This document shows, piece by piece, positions 42,972 through 50,613 of a DNA stretch of 64,000 bases (position 1 is the first letter of the stretch; every line of letters starts with the position of its first letter). The notes below the pieces were generated by a model. The model was not told where the DNA came from, made no database searches, and saw only the letters and a program-made list of their open reading frames with translations. Made by a program: the position numbers and the translations under genes. The DNA comes from Vibrio coralliilyticus ATCC BAA-450 (GTDB taxonomy: Bacteria; Pseudomonadota; Gammaproteobacteria; Enterobacterales; Vibrionaceae). Location of the stretch: positions 1 to 64,000 of the forward strand of contig NZ_ACZN01000009.1 of assembly GCF_000176135.1 (NCBI RefSeq). The letters run 5' to 3'.

Positions 42972-43798
42972 TTAAGCAGCGCGTCGCAAAATACCATCCA
43001 ATAATCGGCTAGGCAGTAACCGTTTTAACACGGCAAACACTTTGGTTGGTGTGGTGACTCTGTAGCGAATTTTAGGTTTGTCTGATTCTAATGCGTGTAG
43101 AAGAGGCGCAATACAAGATTCAGCTGGTAAAACGAAGGAGTTGTTAGAAGACTCCTTTTCTAATCGCTGTAATTGATTTTGGTATTGCTGATGATGGACG
43201 CTGTCTTTGATATCAATCCACTTTAGAAAAGCTTGGAGTGCATTTTTTCTGAATTCAGTCTCAATTGGCCCCGGCTCTATTAGGCTGATGTGAATGTCGC
43301 TGCTATGCAGTTCTAATCTAAGTGTGTCTGTCCAGCCTTCAAGCGCAAACTTGGAAGCGTTATACGCACCTCTATATTCATCGCTGCAAAGCCAAGAACG
43401 GAACTGTTCTGAACAATTCTGCCGTGCCCATTCTGGCGCATAACCGGCAAAATTTCGCATACTAGCTGATGCCAGCCAAAGAAATTGGTTTCAAATTGTT
43501 CTCTTAAAGCTTGAGTGGGAAGGTCCTCCAAAGCACCCGGCTGACCATAAGCCCCATTGTTAAATAGAGCATCAAGCTTGCCGTTCGTCAGTTTTAGTGT
43601 CTGTTTAACGCCGCTTGAAATGCTATCGCTATCAGCCAGATCTAGCTGTATACACGTTAGCCCTTCGTTGCGCAGACGTTCAACATCATCAGTATGTCGA
43701 CATGACGCAATGACTTGATAGCCTTTTTGGTTGAGTGCGTGCGCACAAACGTAACCAATACCAGTCGAGCAACCAGTGATGAGTATAGATTTAGACAT
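42972..43798 (-). pseudogene. Short-chain dehydrogenase/reductase, frameshifted
   Basis: Two overlapping frames together encode one SDR of about 275 residues. The first part (from 43798) has the nucleotide motif TGCSTGIGYV, the NNGAYG motif and the catalytic serine in VQNSSVLG. The second (to 42972) has the YNASK catalytic Tyr-Lys motif and the rest of the fold. The frame breaks near 43378, where the minus strand reads GCGATGAATATAGAGG. Adding one A (ATGAAATATAGAGG) restores MKYRGAYNASK. So a single-base deletion in an A run, or a sequencing error, splits the gene. As it stands the first product lacks the catalytic Tyr and Lys. Substrate is unknown. Confidence 0.88.
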
Positions 43799-43843
43799 GA
43801 GATCCTTTCTTCTAGCGCAACGGAGATAGCTTAGAGTAAAAGA

Positions 43844-44758
43844 TTATTCATGATGTTGTAATAGATTTTTCAGAGCGGGCTCTAATCGGGAGTAACTGAA
43901 ACGAAACCCGAGCTCCGTAAGCTTTTTGGGTTTAGCTCGAATACTATCAAACAGCAATACTGAACTTTCCCCCATAGCTAAACGCAGAGCCCATTTTGGG
44001 GTAAACAAGAGGTGAGGACGTTTGAGTGACTTCGCCAATGTTTGGCTAAACTGCTTGTTGGTCACAGGGTGAGGTGCACATAAGTTGAATTCTCCATGGG
44101 CATGCTCGGTCTCGAGTAAATAGACAATACCGCGAACCATGTCCAGCATGTGTATCCACGGCATGTATTGTCGGCCATTGCCGATTGGCCCACCTAGGCC
44201 AAGCTTGTAAGGCAGCAGCATCTTATCCAGTGCTCCACCGTCTTGCCCTAGCACGACTCCCGTTCTGAGTATGCATACTCGAGTGGATTCGGAACGAGCT
44301 CGATTAGCGATCTGCTCCCACTTTGCGCAAACATGATGAGGAAACCCTTCATTATGAACGTGCAGTCCTTCGTCGAAGGGGTGATCCTGCTGGTCGCCAT
44401 AGTACCCAACTGCAGAACCGCTTATAAACACAGAGGGAGGAGATGTGCTCGCATGGATCAAATCAACGATTTTTTCTGTGGTAGCCCAACGGCTTTTACA
44501 AATGGCTTCTTTTTGTTTCTTATTCCAGCGTTTGTCAGCGATGGGCTCGCCCGCTAGATTAACGATGGCATCGAATTCATTGAGGTCATGGTACTGCTCT
44601 AAGTCTGATAGGTAGGTGATGTTACCTAAATCAGCATGGTTGACGGCCGCTTTTGCTTTGGCGGGAGAGCGGGTGAGCAGAACGACTTCGTACGTTGTGA
44701 AGTGCTTCAGCAATTCCCTGCCAATAAAACCTGTGCCACCAGTGAGTAGTACTTTCAT
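43844..44758 (-). CDS. TIGR01777 family NAD(P)-binding epimerase-like protein
   Basis: A 304-residue extended-SDR protein, similar to E. coli YfcH. The N terminus has the Rossmann motif GGTGFIGREL, then VNLAGEPIADKRWN and the SAVGYYG segment with the Tyr position, ending with the C-terminal DUF1731-type domain (LTELGFRF region). These proteins have no firmly known substrate. It lies 45 bases upstream of the broken SDR on the same strand and is divergent from the DUF1538 operon. Confidence 0.92.
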   Translation of the reverse strand: MKVLLTGGTGFIGRELLKHFTTYEVVLLTRSPAKAKAAVNHADLGNITYLSDLEQYHDLNEFDAIVNLAGEPIADKRWNKKQKEAICKSRWATTEKIVDLIHASTSPPSVFISGSAVGYYGDQQDHPFDEGLHVHNEGFPHHVCAKWEQIANRARSESTRVCILRTGVVLGQDGGALDKMLLPYKLGLGGPIGNGRQYMPWIHMLDMVRGIVYLLETEHAHGEFNLCAPHPVTNKQFSQTLAKSLKRPHLLFTPKWALRLAMGESSVLLFDSIRAKPKKLTELGFRFSYSRLEPALKNLLQHHE

Positions 44759-44989
44759 TTCGCTCTCCTTTGCTCCTCCATAAATGCCAGATTACTCAGG
44801 TGGTATTTATGGTAATTCTAGTAATTATAGCGAGTTAGCAGCTATTAGGATCATTGATTATGCAAAACTAATGATTATCACAAAATTAACATTTTGTTAC
44901 TTTTGTTGGCCATCCCGCTATGCGAGTCACATCAACTGTGCAATCCATTTGTCATCATAAACAAGTACTTCACGGATAAAGAGGTTTCT

Positions 44990-45724
44990 ATGCAGGCAAT
45001 TACTGCGCTGCTAAAAGCGTTCTTGGGCAGCATGCGGGATCTGTTGCCAATTGTTGCCGTAATTGCTTTTTTTCAGCTGGTGGTGCTGCAAGAGCCGCTG
45101 CCCAATATGTTATCGATATTGTTCGGTCTAATGTTGGTTGTCATGGGGTTGACGTTTTTTATCTTCGGGTTGGAGATGGGGCTGTTTCCGATTGGTGAGT
45201 CCATGGCACAGGCGTTTGCTAGAAAGGGCAGCGTTTTCTGGTTGATGATCTTCGCGTTTTGTTTGGGGTTTGGTACCACGGTAGCTGAACCCGCCCTCAC
45301 TGCTGTAGCCGATGAAGCAGCAGAAGTTGCGGCTGAAGGGGGGATGATTGCTTCTGGAGAAGTGGCGAAGGACGACTATGCTAATGGTTTGCGCTACACC
45401 GTCGCCTTATCGGTAGGGATAGCCATCATGCTTGGGGTACTCCGTATTCTTAAAGGGTGGTCGATTCAGTACATGATTATCGGCGGATACATCGGGGTTG
45501 TCGTACTGACCATGTTTGCACCAGATGCCATTATTGGTGTGGCATACGATTCTGGCGGCGTGACCACATCAACCATCACAGTCCCTTTGGTGACAGCTCT
45601 CGGCGTTGGTCTTGCATCGGCCATTAAAGGTCGCAATCCGATGATAGATGGTTTCGGGTTAATCGCCTTTGCGTCCTTGTTACCTATGATGTTTGTGATG
45701 GTTTATGGAATGGTGGTGGCATGA
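44990..45724 (+). CDS. DUF1538 membrane protein, first copy
   Basis: A 244-residue polytopic inner-membrane protein with about six to seven hydrophobic segments. Conserved features include [42 protein letters not shown] and [16 protein letters not shown], then [20 protein letters not shown]. These motifs recur in the next gene, so the two are paralogues likely to form a heteromer. The start at 44990 has the ribosome site agagg; an upstream in-frame ATG adds 32 residues without a helix. Its stop overlaps the next start by four bases (ATGA). The family function is unknown; a small-solute or ion transporter is inferred from the membrane layout. Confidence 0.9.
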   Translation: MQAITALLKAFLGSMRDLLPIVAVIAFFQLVVLQEPLPNMLSILFGLMLVVMGLTFFIFGLEMGLFPIGESMAQAFARKGSVFWLMIFAFCLGFGTTVAEPALTAVADEAAEVAAEGGMIASGEVAKDDYANGLRYTVALSVGIAIMLGVLRILKGWSIQYMIIGGYIGVVVLTMFAPDAIIGVAYDSGGVTTSTITVPLVTALGVGLASAIKGRNPMIDGFGLIAFASLLPMMFVMVYGMVVA

Positions 45725-46515
45725 TTGAATGGTCGCACTTTGTTGACACTTTCCTTGGCACTATTAGCGATGTCATCCCTATCGCATCTATTATTTTCGG
45801 CTTTCAGTTTACAGTATTACGCCGCCCAGTAACGAATCTACCCAAAGTATTGCTTGGGTTCGGGTACGTGATTCTTGGTTTATCTTTGTTCCTTATCGGT
45901 TTAGAGCTGGCGTTGTTCCCACTCGGGGAAACGATGGCGACCCAATTGACGGCCCCTGCCTTTTTACAAGAATTCAGAACCAGCGTATCGGGCGCTATTG
46001 GGTGGCAGGATTACTACTGGGTGTATTTATTCGCCTTCTGTATTGGCTTTAGTACGACAATTGCTGAGCCTTCTCTGATTGCTGTCGCTATTAAGGCTAA
46101 CCAAGTGTCGGGTGGCTCTATCAGTGTGAACGGCCTACGCATCGCCGTGGCGTTGGGAGTAGCAATTGGCATCTCTTTGGGGAGTTATCGGATCGTTGTT
46201 GGCGATCCAATCCATTACTACATTATCGCTGGTTACATTGTGGTCGTTATACAGACCTTTTACGCTCCCAAGTTAATTGTCCCGCTGGCCTACGATTCTG
46301 GCGGCGTCACGACATCCACAGTCACCGTGCCTTTGGTCGCCGCCTTAGGGTTAGGGCTTGCTTCTACCGTTCCAGGAAGAAACCCAATGATTGATGGTTT
46401 TGGCCTGATTGCCTTTGCCAGTTTGTTCCCGATGATTTCTGTTATGGGTTATGCCCAAATCACTCGTTGGCTCAACAAAGAGTCGACGAAGGAGGATAGT
46501 GAAAATGCGCTTTAA
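45721..46515 (+). CDS. DUF1538 membrane protein, second copy
   Basis: A 264-residue paralogue of the preceding protein. Corresponding motifs are [58 protein letters not shown] and [20 protein letters not shown]. The paired TTxAEP and [10 protein letters not shown] segments, each with polar residues in otherwise hydrophobic stretches, may line a translocation path. The gene overlaps its upstream neighbour by four bases and the P-II gene downstream by 11 bases, which indicates tightly coupled translation of all parts. Confidence 0.9.
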   Translation: MIEWSHFVDTFLGTISDVIPIASIIFGFQFTVLRRPVTNLPKVLLGFGYVILGLSLFLIGLELALFPLGETMATQLTAPAFLQEFRTSVSGAIGWQDYYWVYLFAFCIGFSTTIAEPSLIAVAIKANQVSGGSISVNGLRIAVALGVAIGISLGSYRIVVGDPIHYYIIAGYIVVVIQTFYAPKLIVPLAYDSGGVTTSTVTVPLVAALGLGLASTVPGRNPMIDGFGLIAFASLFPMISVMGYAQITRWLNKESTKEDSENAL

Positions 46516-46855
46516 ATTGATACTGGCTTTTGTCGAAGACAGTAAAACTGAAACGGTACTGGATGCGGCCAGGAGTGCAGGTGCAACAGGCGCTACCGTG
46601 ATCAATCACGCCAGAGGGGAAGGCCTAAATAAGAAGCGCACCTTTTTTGGTCTGACCCTAGAAGTGCAAAAAGACGTATTGCTGTTCGTTGTCGAAGAGC
46701 ACCTTTCTCGTCATATTCTTGAAACCATCAGTGAGGTTGGAGAATTTGATCAGGAGTCTGGGCAGGGAATAGCGGTACAGATCGACATTGAAGATGCAGT
46801 CGGCGTTGCTCATCAGGTGGAAAAACTAACCAAAGTAGTAGAGGACGAATTATGA
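46505..46855 (+). CDS. P-II-like regulatory protein
   Basis: A 116-residue small protein of the P-II (GlnB/GlnK) superfamily: a ferredoxin-like start ([16 protein letters not shown]), a T-loop region (about 35-55) and the C-terminal part DQESGQGIAVQIDIEDAVG, which resembles the GxGKIFV nucleotide-binding segment. The T-loop has no tyrosine at the uridylylation position, so it is not a classical nitrogen-signalling GlnB. P-II relatives bind adenine nucleotides at subunit interfaces and often gate a membrane partner encoded next to them, as GlnK does with AmtB. The start at 46505 lies inside the DUF1538 gene end; an upstream in-frame ATG at 46451 is unlikely. Confidence 0.87.
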   Translation: MRFKLILAFVEDSKTETVLDAARSAGATGATVINHARGEGLNKKRTFFGLTLEVQKDVLLFVVEEHLSRHILETISEVGEFDQESGQGIAVQIDIEDAVGVAHQVEKLTKVVEDEL

Positions 46856-47256
46856 GCAGTCATGAAAAAATCCGTGTACGTGATGTGATGGCGAGTACTT
46901 ACGTCATGATTGATGGCCTGACAACCGTCAGAGAAGGTATTCAGCTAGCTCGCAGCCATGAAGTGAAAGCTTTGGTTGTGAACAAACGGAATGAAGACGA
47001 TGAGTTCGGTCTGGTGCTAATGAATGACATTGCGAAAAAAGTGCTGGCAAAGAATCGCTCGCCTGATCGGATCAATATTTATGAGATTATGACAAAACCA
47101 GCATTATCGGTGGATCCTGATATGAATGTGAAATACTGCGCTCGTTTATTCGAACGCTTTGGTATCAGTCGAGCTCCTGTGATTGAAGATGGTCAGGTTA
47201 TAGGGATGGTAAGCTACAACAATATTGTGATTAATGGCATGGCGAGAGATGACTAA
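46852..47256 (+). CDS. Two-CBS-domain protein
   Basis: A 134-residue protein made almost only of a CBS pair: the first repeat starts VRDVMASTYVMIDG, the second IYEIMTKPALSVDP and ends GMVSYNNIVI. Free-standing CBS proteins bind ATP, AMP or related ligands and regulate partners by direct contact. It overlaps the P-II-like gene by four bases (ATGA). With the membrane pair upstream, a role as a second nucleotide-dependent gate is inferred. Confidence 0.92.
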   Translation: MSSHEKIRVRDVMASTYVMIDGLTTVREGIQLARSHEVKALVVNKRNEDDEFGLVLMNDIAKKVLAKNRSPDRINIYEIMTKPALSVDPDMNVKYCARLFERFGISRAPVIEDGQVIGMVSYNNIVINGMARDD

Positions 47257-47306
47257 ACATCGTTGAGTCCGTAAAATAGCCTCAGTTATTTTGAGGAAAT
47301 GATGTC

Positions 47307-47852
47307 ATGAAATTGTTTTTTGCCTCAGACTTGCATGGCAGTTTGCCTGCAACCGAGAAAGTACTTGCGCAGTTCGACCAATCTGGCGCTGAGACTATAG
47401 TTTTATTGGGCGATATTCTTAATCACGGGCCGCGCAATCCGGTACCAGAAGGTTACAACCCTCCAGCAGTCGCGGAACGACTCAATCAATATGCGCAGAA
47501 GATTATTGCTGTTAGAGGTAATTGTGACAGCGAAGTTGATCAGATGCTGCTCTCTTTTCCTATGATGATGGATTACGCATGGGTGTTGCTCGAGAGCGGC
47601 CATCGCTTGTTTGTTACTCATGGTCATCTGTATAACACGGACAAACGTCCTCCTTTAAAGCGTGGGGACGTGATTACACATGGTCATACCCATGTGCCTG
47701 CTGCGCAGTGGCAAGGGGAACAAGTCATCTTTAACCCAGGCTCAGTGACGTTCCCACGTAATGGTTTTGAACCTAGTTTCGGTGTCTATGAAGAAGGAGA
47801 GCTAAAAGTGGTGACCTTCGATAATCAGGTGCTAGCCTCGATTCAACTATAA
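47307..47852 (+). CDS. yfcE: Phosphodiesterase YfcE
   Basis: A 181-residue metallophosphoesterase of the YfcE type. The metal-binding set is complete: SDLHGS, LLGDILNHGP, RGNCDSEVD and the histidines in VTHGHLYN and THGHTHVP. E. coli YfcE hydrolyses artificial phosphodiesters, and its natural substrate is unknown. It lies 50 bases after the CBS gene, so it may be read as part of that operon. It ends at a strong terminator. Confidence 0.94.
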   Translation: MKLFFASDLHGSLPATEKVLAQFDQSGAETIVLLGDILNHGPRNPVPEGYNPPAVAERLNQYAQKIIAVRGNCDSEVDQMLLSFPMMMDYAWVLLESGHRLFVTHGHLYNTDKRPPLKRGDVITHGHTHVPAAQWQGEQVIFNPGSVTFPRNGFEPSFGVYEEGELKVVTFDNQVLASIQL

Positions 47853-47880
47853 AAAATGCCCGCTAAAACGGGCATTTTTT
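47851..47880. terminator. Bidirectional terminator after yfcE
   Basis: A 12-base-pair stem aaaaaatgcccg/cgggcatttttt (47851-47862 with 47869-47880). It starts at the yfcE stop and reaches the stop of the minus-strand SelW-like gene. Confidence 0.93.
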
Positions 47881-48157
47881 ACTTAGTATCAGAATGGCCA
47901 AGGTCCCTTTCTGGATCTATGATATCTCGGACTTTCTGTTTCAGTACTTTCGCTTCTGGGAAGCCACCATCACGCTTTCTTTCCCAAATAAGAAGACCAT
48001 TGCAATGAATCTCAAAACGACCGCCTGTATCGGGATGCAAGGAGACGGTTTCGAGCTCTTCACTGAAAGTATGTAGCAGCTCCTGAGATAACCATGTAGA
48101 TCGCAACATCCAATTGCATTGGCGACAGTAATAAATATCGATTTTTGCTTTGTCCAT
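47879..48157 (-). CDS. SelT/SelW/SelH family (Rdx) protein
   Basis: A 92-residue thioredoxin-like protein of the Rdx family. The redox motif is CRQC (IYYCRQCNWMLR), where selenoprotein W has CxxU; this is the cysteine form. The C-terminal part, WERKRDGGFPEAKVLKQKVR, is the typical family ending. The biochemical role is not established; a thiol redox function is inferred. The ATG at 48157 has a better ribosome site (gtgag) than the ATG two codons earlier, which abuts the permease stop. It is read after the TSUP gene. Confidence 0.88.
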   Translation of the reverse strand: MDKAKIDIYYCRQCNWMLRSTWLSQELLHTFSEELETVSLHPDTGGRFEIHCNGLLIWERKRDGGFPEAKVLKQKVRDIIDPERDLGHSDTK

Positions 48158-48163
48158 AAACAC

Positions 48164-48919
48164 TCACAGTAATAACTTGATGCCGACCGCAAAGGTCAGC
48201 AATTCAAAACAAACCTTAATAACCTGATTACTATAACGAGTGCTCAGGTAAGCTCCTAGTCCTCCGCCAAGGAAGGAACCGAGCAATAAAATAGGTAGCC
48301 ATGGCCAGTAAATTGGGGCGCCTGCTTGTGCCACCGCAGCACCGCCAATACCGTTCCAAAATAGCCCGACGCAAATCATTGTTAACGCGACAGCCTGCTT
48401 ATAGCTATAACCAAACCAGCGAACTAAGAAGATAGTCACTAATAGCCCAGAGCCCGCCGTGAGAGAGCCATTCATTATCCCAATTAGAATCAGGCCCAGC
48501 CCGCCGAATATCCAACCTAGCGTATGACGATTGGTTGGAAGTTCTTGCTGGCCCAATTGTCGTTTGAAGCGAGAGTAGATACCGATAGCTAGAATCATCA
48601 GCCCCAATAACGTTTCGGCCAGCTTCTCGGGAATCATCAACACGATATTGGCGCCGATGATGACGCCGATACTGCCTACCGTAATCACATACAGAGCGAC
48701 TTTGAAGTCTATCGTTTTTTGCTTAATGTGCGTGAAAGCTGCACCAATACCAAGCGCGACGCTGGCGACCTTGTGAGTTGCAAGCGCAACGGAAAATGGT
48801 AGGCCGAAGAAAATGAGCAACGGGAATTGCAAAAGTCCAGCACCCCCGCCAGACAAGGAAGCAAGCGTATTTGAGATAAATGAGCCGATCAATAGCCCAA
48901 TTGAGTGAATCCAATCCAT
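48164..48919 (-). CDS. TSUP (TauE/SafE) family permease
   Basis: A 251-residue inner-membrane permease of the sulfite/sulfonate exporter group, with about eight helices in two repeats. Visible family stretches are SGGGAGLLQFPLLI and the second-repeat NGSLTAGSGLLVTIFLV. Substrates in the family are sulfur-containing anions or organic acids; the actual one here is unknown. Six bases separate it from the Rdx gene start. A terminator separates it from toxS. Confidence 0.9.
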   Translation of the reverse strand: MDWIHSIGLLIGSFISNTLASLSGGGAGLLQFPLLIFFGLPFSVALATHKVASVALGIGAAFTHIKQKTIDFKVALYVITVGSIGVIIGANIVLMIPEKLAETLLGLMILAIGIYSRFKRQLGQQELPTNRHTLGWIFGGLGLILIGIMNGSLTAGSGLLVTIFLVRWFGYSYKQAVALTMICVGLFWNGIGGAAVAQAGAPIYWPWLPILLLGSFLGGGLGAYLSTRYSNQVIKVCFELLTFAVGIKLLL

Positions 48920-48937
48920 GATGAGTAAGATAAAATT

Positions 48938-48958
48938 AGGGGAGCATCATGCTCCCCT
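48938..48958 (-). terminator. toxS: toxS terminator
   Basis: A 10-base-pair stem, aggggagcat/atgctcccct, with a U-rich minus-strand tail. It lies between toxS and the TSUP gene. Confidence 0.82.
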
Positions 48959-48968
48959 TAGGTAGAAA

Positions 48969-49484
48969 TTAGTTAGAGAAAAGTACCGTAGAGCCGTGAC
49001 TTAAGCTCGTTAGAAGTAATGTTTTCTCATTCACAATGTCTATTCGGCGGCTCTGTTGAGCATCCATCTTAAAGATCTGAGTGATGAGTTTTAGCTGATC
49101 GGCAGTGAAGTCTTTGCTTTGTGCTGAAGAAACGTCTTTGAACTCGATAGGTGAGACCAGCAGGTAGTTATCACTGATATCCCATTCGCCCGTTTCAGAG
49201 ATGTTGATGACGTTTTCACTTTCTGCATTGTTAGCATACAGACGAACAGTAGCAACTCGAATGTAGCTACCGTTAGGTAGGTACTTCACGTTAGAGGTGA
49301 CATCTACTTTGCGAAGCGGGCCAACTGACTCTTCTTGAAGGCTGTCTGTAATTACTGTCACCATTTTTGACTGCCATTCCTTCGCGGTCAGCACTTGCTC
49401 AACTTTTAGATCACTGCCCCAGTATAGCCAGCCACTGAACAGAGCTGACAGAACAAGTAACCCAGCTGCGATTTTCTGATTCAT
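48969..49484 (-). CDS. toxS: ToxR-stabilising protein ToxS
   Basis: A 171-residue protein with a single N-terminal membrane helix (IAAGLLVLSALFSGWLYW) and a periplasmic domain that protects the ToxR periplasmic domain from proteolysis and helps sense bile. The start at 49484 (MNQKIAAGLL) gives the standard length; the in-frame extension upstream lies inside toxR. It is ten bases after toxR on the same strand, as in all known toxRS loci. Confidence 0.95.
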   Translation of the reverse strand: MNQKIAAGLLVLSALFSGWLYWGSDLKVEQVLTAKEWQSKMVTVITDSLQEESVGPLRKVDVTSNVKYLPNGSYIRVATVRLYANNAESENVINISETGEWDISDNYLLVSPIEFKDVSSAQSKDFTADQLKLITQIFKMDAQQSRRIDIVNEKTLLLTSLSHGSTVLFSN

Positions 49485-49494
49485 GTCGTTATTC

Positions 49495-50361
49495 CTATTG
49501 GCAAACTTTACTGAGGTCTTGTTGTTCAGCAAAAATACGAACGGTGATGTTTTCACCAGAGTTGTCTAGTGAATGAATGTAGTTCAGTACTAACTGATTG
49601 TTCTGGCCACCAGTCGCGATTACTTCGACGGGAGCGACGGTTGCATGAGCGGCATTGTAACGTTTCACACATTGCTCAATTGATGGGTACCACTCACTGA
49701 GATCAGGATGATTAATCGGCGTTTTCACCGGAGTATTATCGTAAACCGCAACCTGGCGGAATTTTGATTCTGCAGGGTTGGTAAATAGTACAACGCACAA
49801 AGGGATAAGCAGTGCCAAAACCAACATAATACGCATAGCCCATCTTGATTGAGGCTTAACTTGCTTTGCGACGCTTGGTGCTGATTTTGTTTCCGTAACG
49901 GTCGACTTAAGTGGGCTGACTTCGTCTACATGAGAGTCTGTAGGTAGTTCAACCGAAACATCTTCTGCTTCAAGTGCTTCCTCTTCCGCTACTGAAGTGT
50001 CTCCACTCATAAATGGGGTTGCACGTTCTACATTACAAATAAGTTGATAGCCGCGCTTAGGTACTGTTTTGACATATTGAGGAGACTTGGTTGAGTCTTG
50101 AAGCTGCTTGCGTAATGTCGAAATCGCCTGAGTTAGGCTGGAGTCATCGACTTCAAAGCCTTGTTCTCGCCAGACGAAGTCATGCAGTTCGTTGCGGGAT
50201 ACGATGTCATTGGGTTTTTCTGACAGTAAAAGAAGGATGCGACTTTCATTGCTTCCCAGACGAATGACTTCATTGTCGTTTGATTTGTCCACCAGAGAGT
50301 TCGTATTGGGGTCAAAAGTGAATCTGTTAGCAAGATTGAACTTAGTGCCTATGTTACTCAT
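49495..50361 (-). CDS. toxR: Transmembrane transcriptional regulator ToxR
   Basis: A 288-residue inner-membrane activator that controls porins (ompU, ompT in V. cholerae) and envelope and stress genes. The N-terminal winged-helix domain covers about 15-113, with the highly conserved SLTQAISTLRKQLQDS and YVKTVPKRGYQL. An acidic linker follows, then the membrane helix at 177-196, and a periplasmic domain with two cysteines (C231 and C287) that can form a disulfide. It is divergent from htpG. The OmpU-type porins in this window are natural target candidates. Confidence 0.97.
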   Translation of the reverse strand: MSNIGTKFNLANRFTFDPNTNSLVDKSNDNEVIRLGSNESRILLLLSEKPNDIVSRNELHDFVWREQGFEVDDSSLTQAISTLRKQLQDSTKSPQYVKTVPKRGYQLICNVERATPFMSGDTSVAEEEALEAEDVSVELPTDSHVDEVSPLKSTVTETKSAPSVAKQVKPQSRWAMRIMLVLALLIPLCVVLFTNPAESKFRQVAVYDNTPVKTPINHPDLSEWYPSIEQCVKRYNAAHATVAPVEVIATGGQNNQLVLNYIHSLDNSGENITVRIFAEQQDLSKVCQ

Positions 50362-50509
50362 TGGATATGACCATTATTGTTGTATAGATTTCATCAGATG
50401 CGCGCAAAAATCCCTATATCAGGGAGGTGACGTTTAGTTTTTTTGATTTTTTGAGGTGCAAGAATAGTCAAAATAAGATCAAAAAAACACTGTTTTTATG
50501 ATTTTTGAC

Positions 50510-50537
50510 CTTGAATTTACAATTGTCACCCTCATGT
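50510..50537 (+). promoter_or_regulatory. htpG: Sigma-32 promoter of htpG
   Basis: A cttgaa at 50510-50515, a 14-base spacer and cctcatgt at 50530-50537 match the E. coli heat-shock consensus CTTGAA-N14-CCCCATNT with one mismatch. It lies about 75 bases before the htpG start, in the short toxR-htpG intergenic region. In V. cholerae the toxR and htpG promoters are known to lie close together and heat shock lowers toxR expression. The same logic is expected here. Confidence 0.85.
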
Positions 50538-50613
50538 TAACTTGCAGATTATCTCAGTATCGCCCCCGTTGACAATGCGGAGGCTTGATAAATATAGATG
50601 TTACGGAGCTATC

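Noticed and set aside
43313..43798. Programmed ribosomal frameshifting in the SDR gene.
   Set aside because: There is no slippery heptamer or downstream pseudoknot at the junction, and restoring one A gives a normal continuous SDR. Mutation or sequencing error is simpler.
46505..46855. The P-II-like protein as the classical nitrogen regulator GlnB or GlnK.
   Set aside because: The T-loop has no modifiable tyrosine motif, and neither amtB nor glutamine synthetase genes are nearby.
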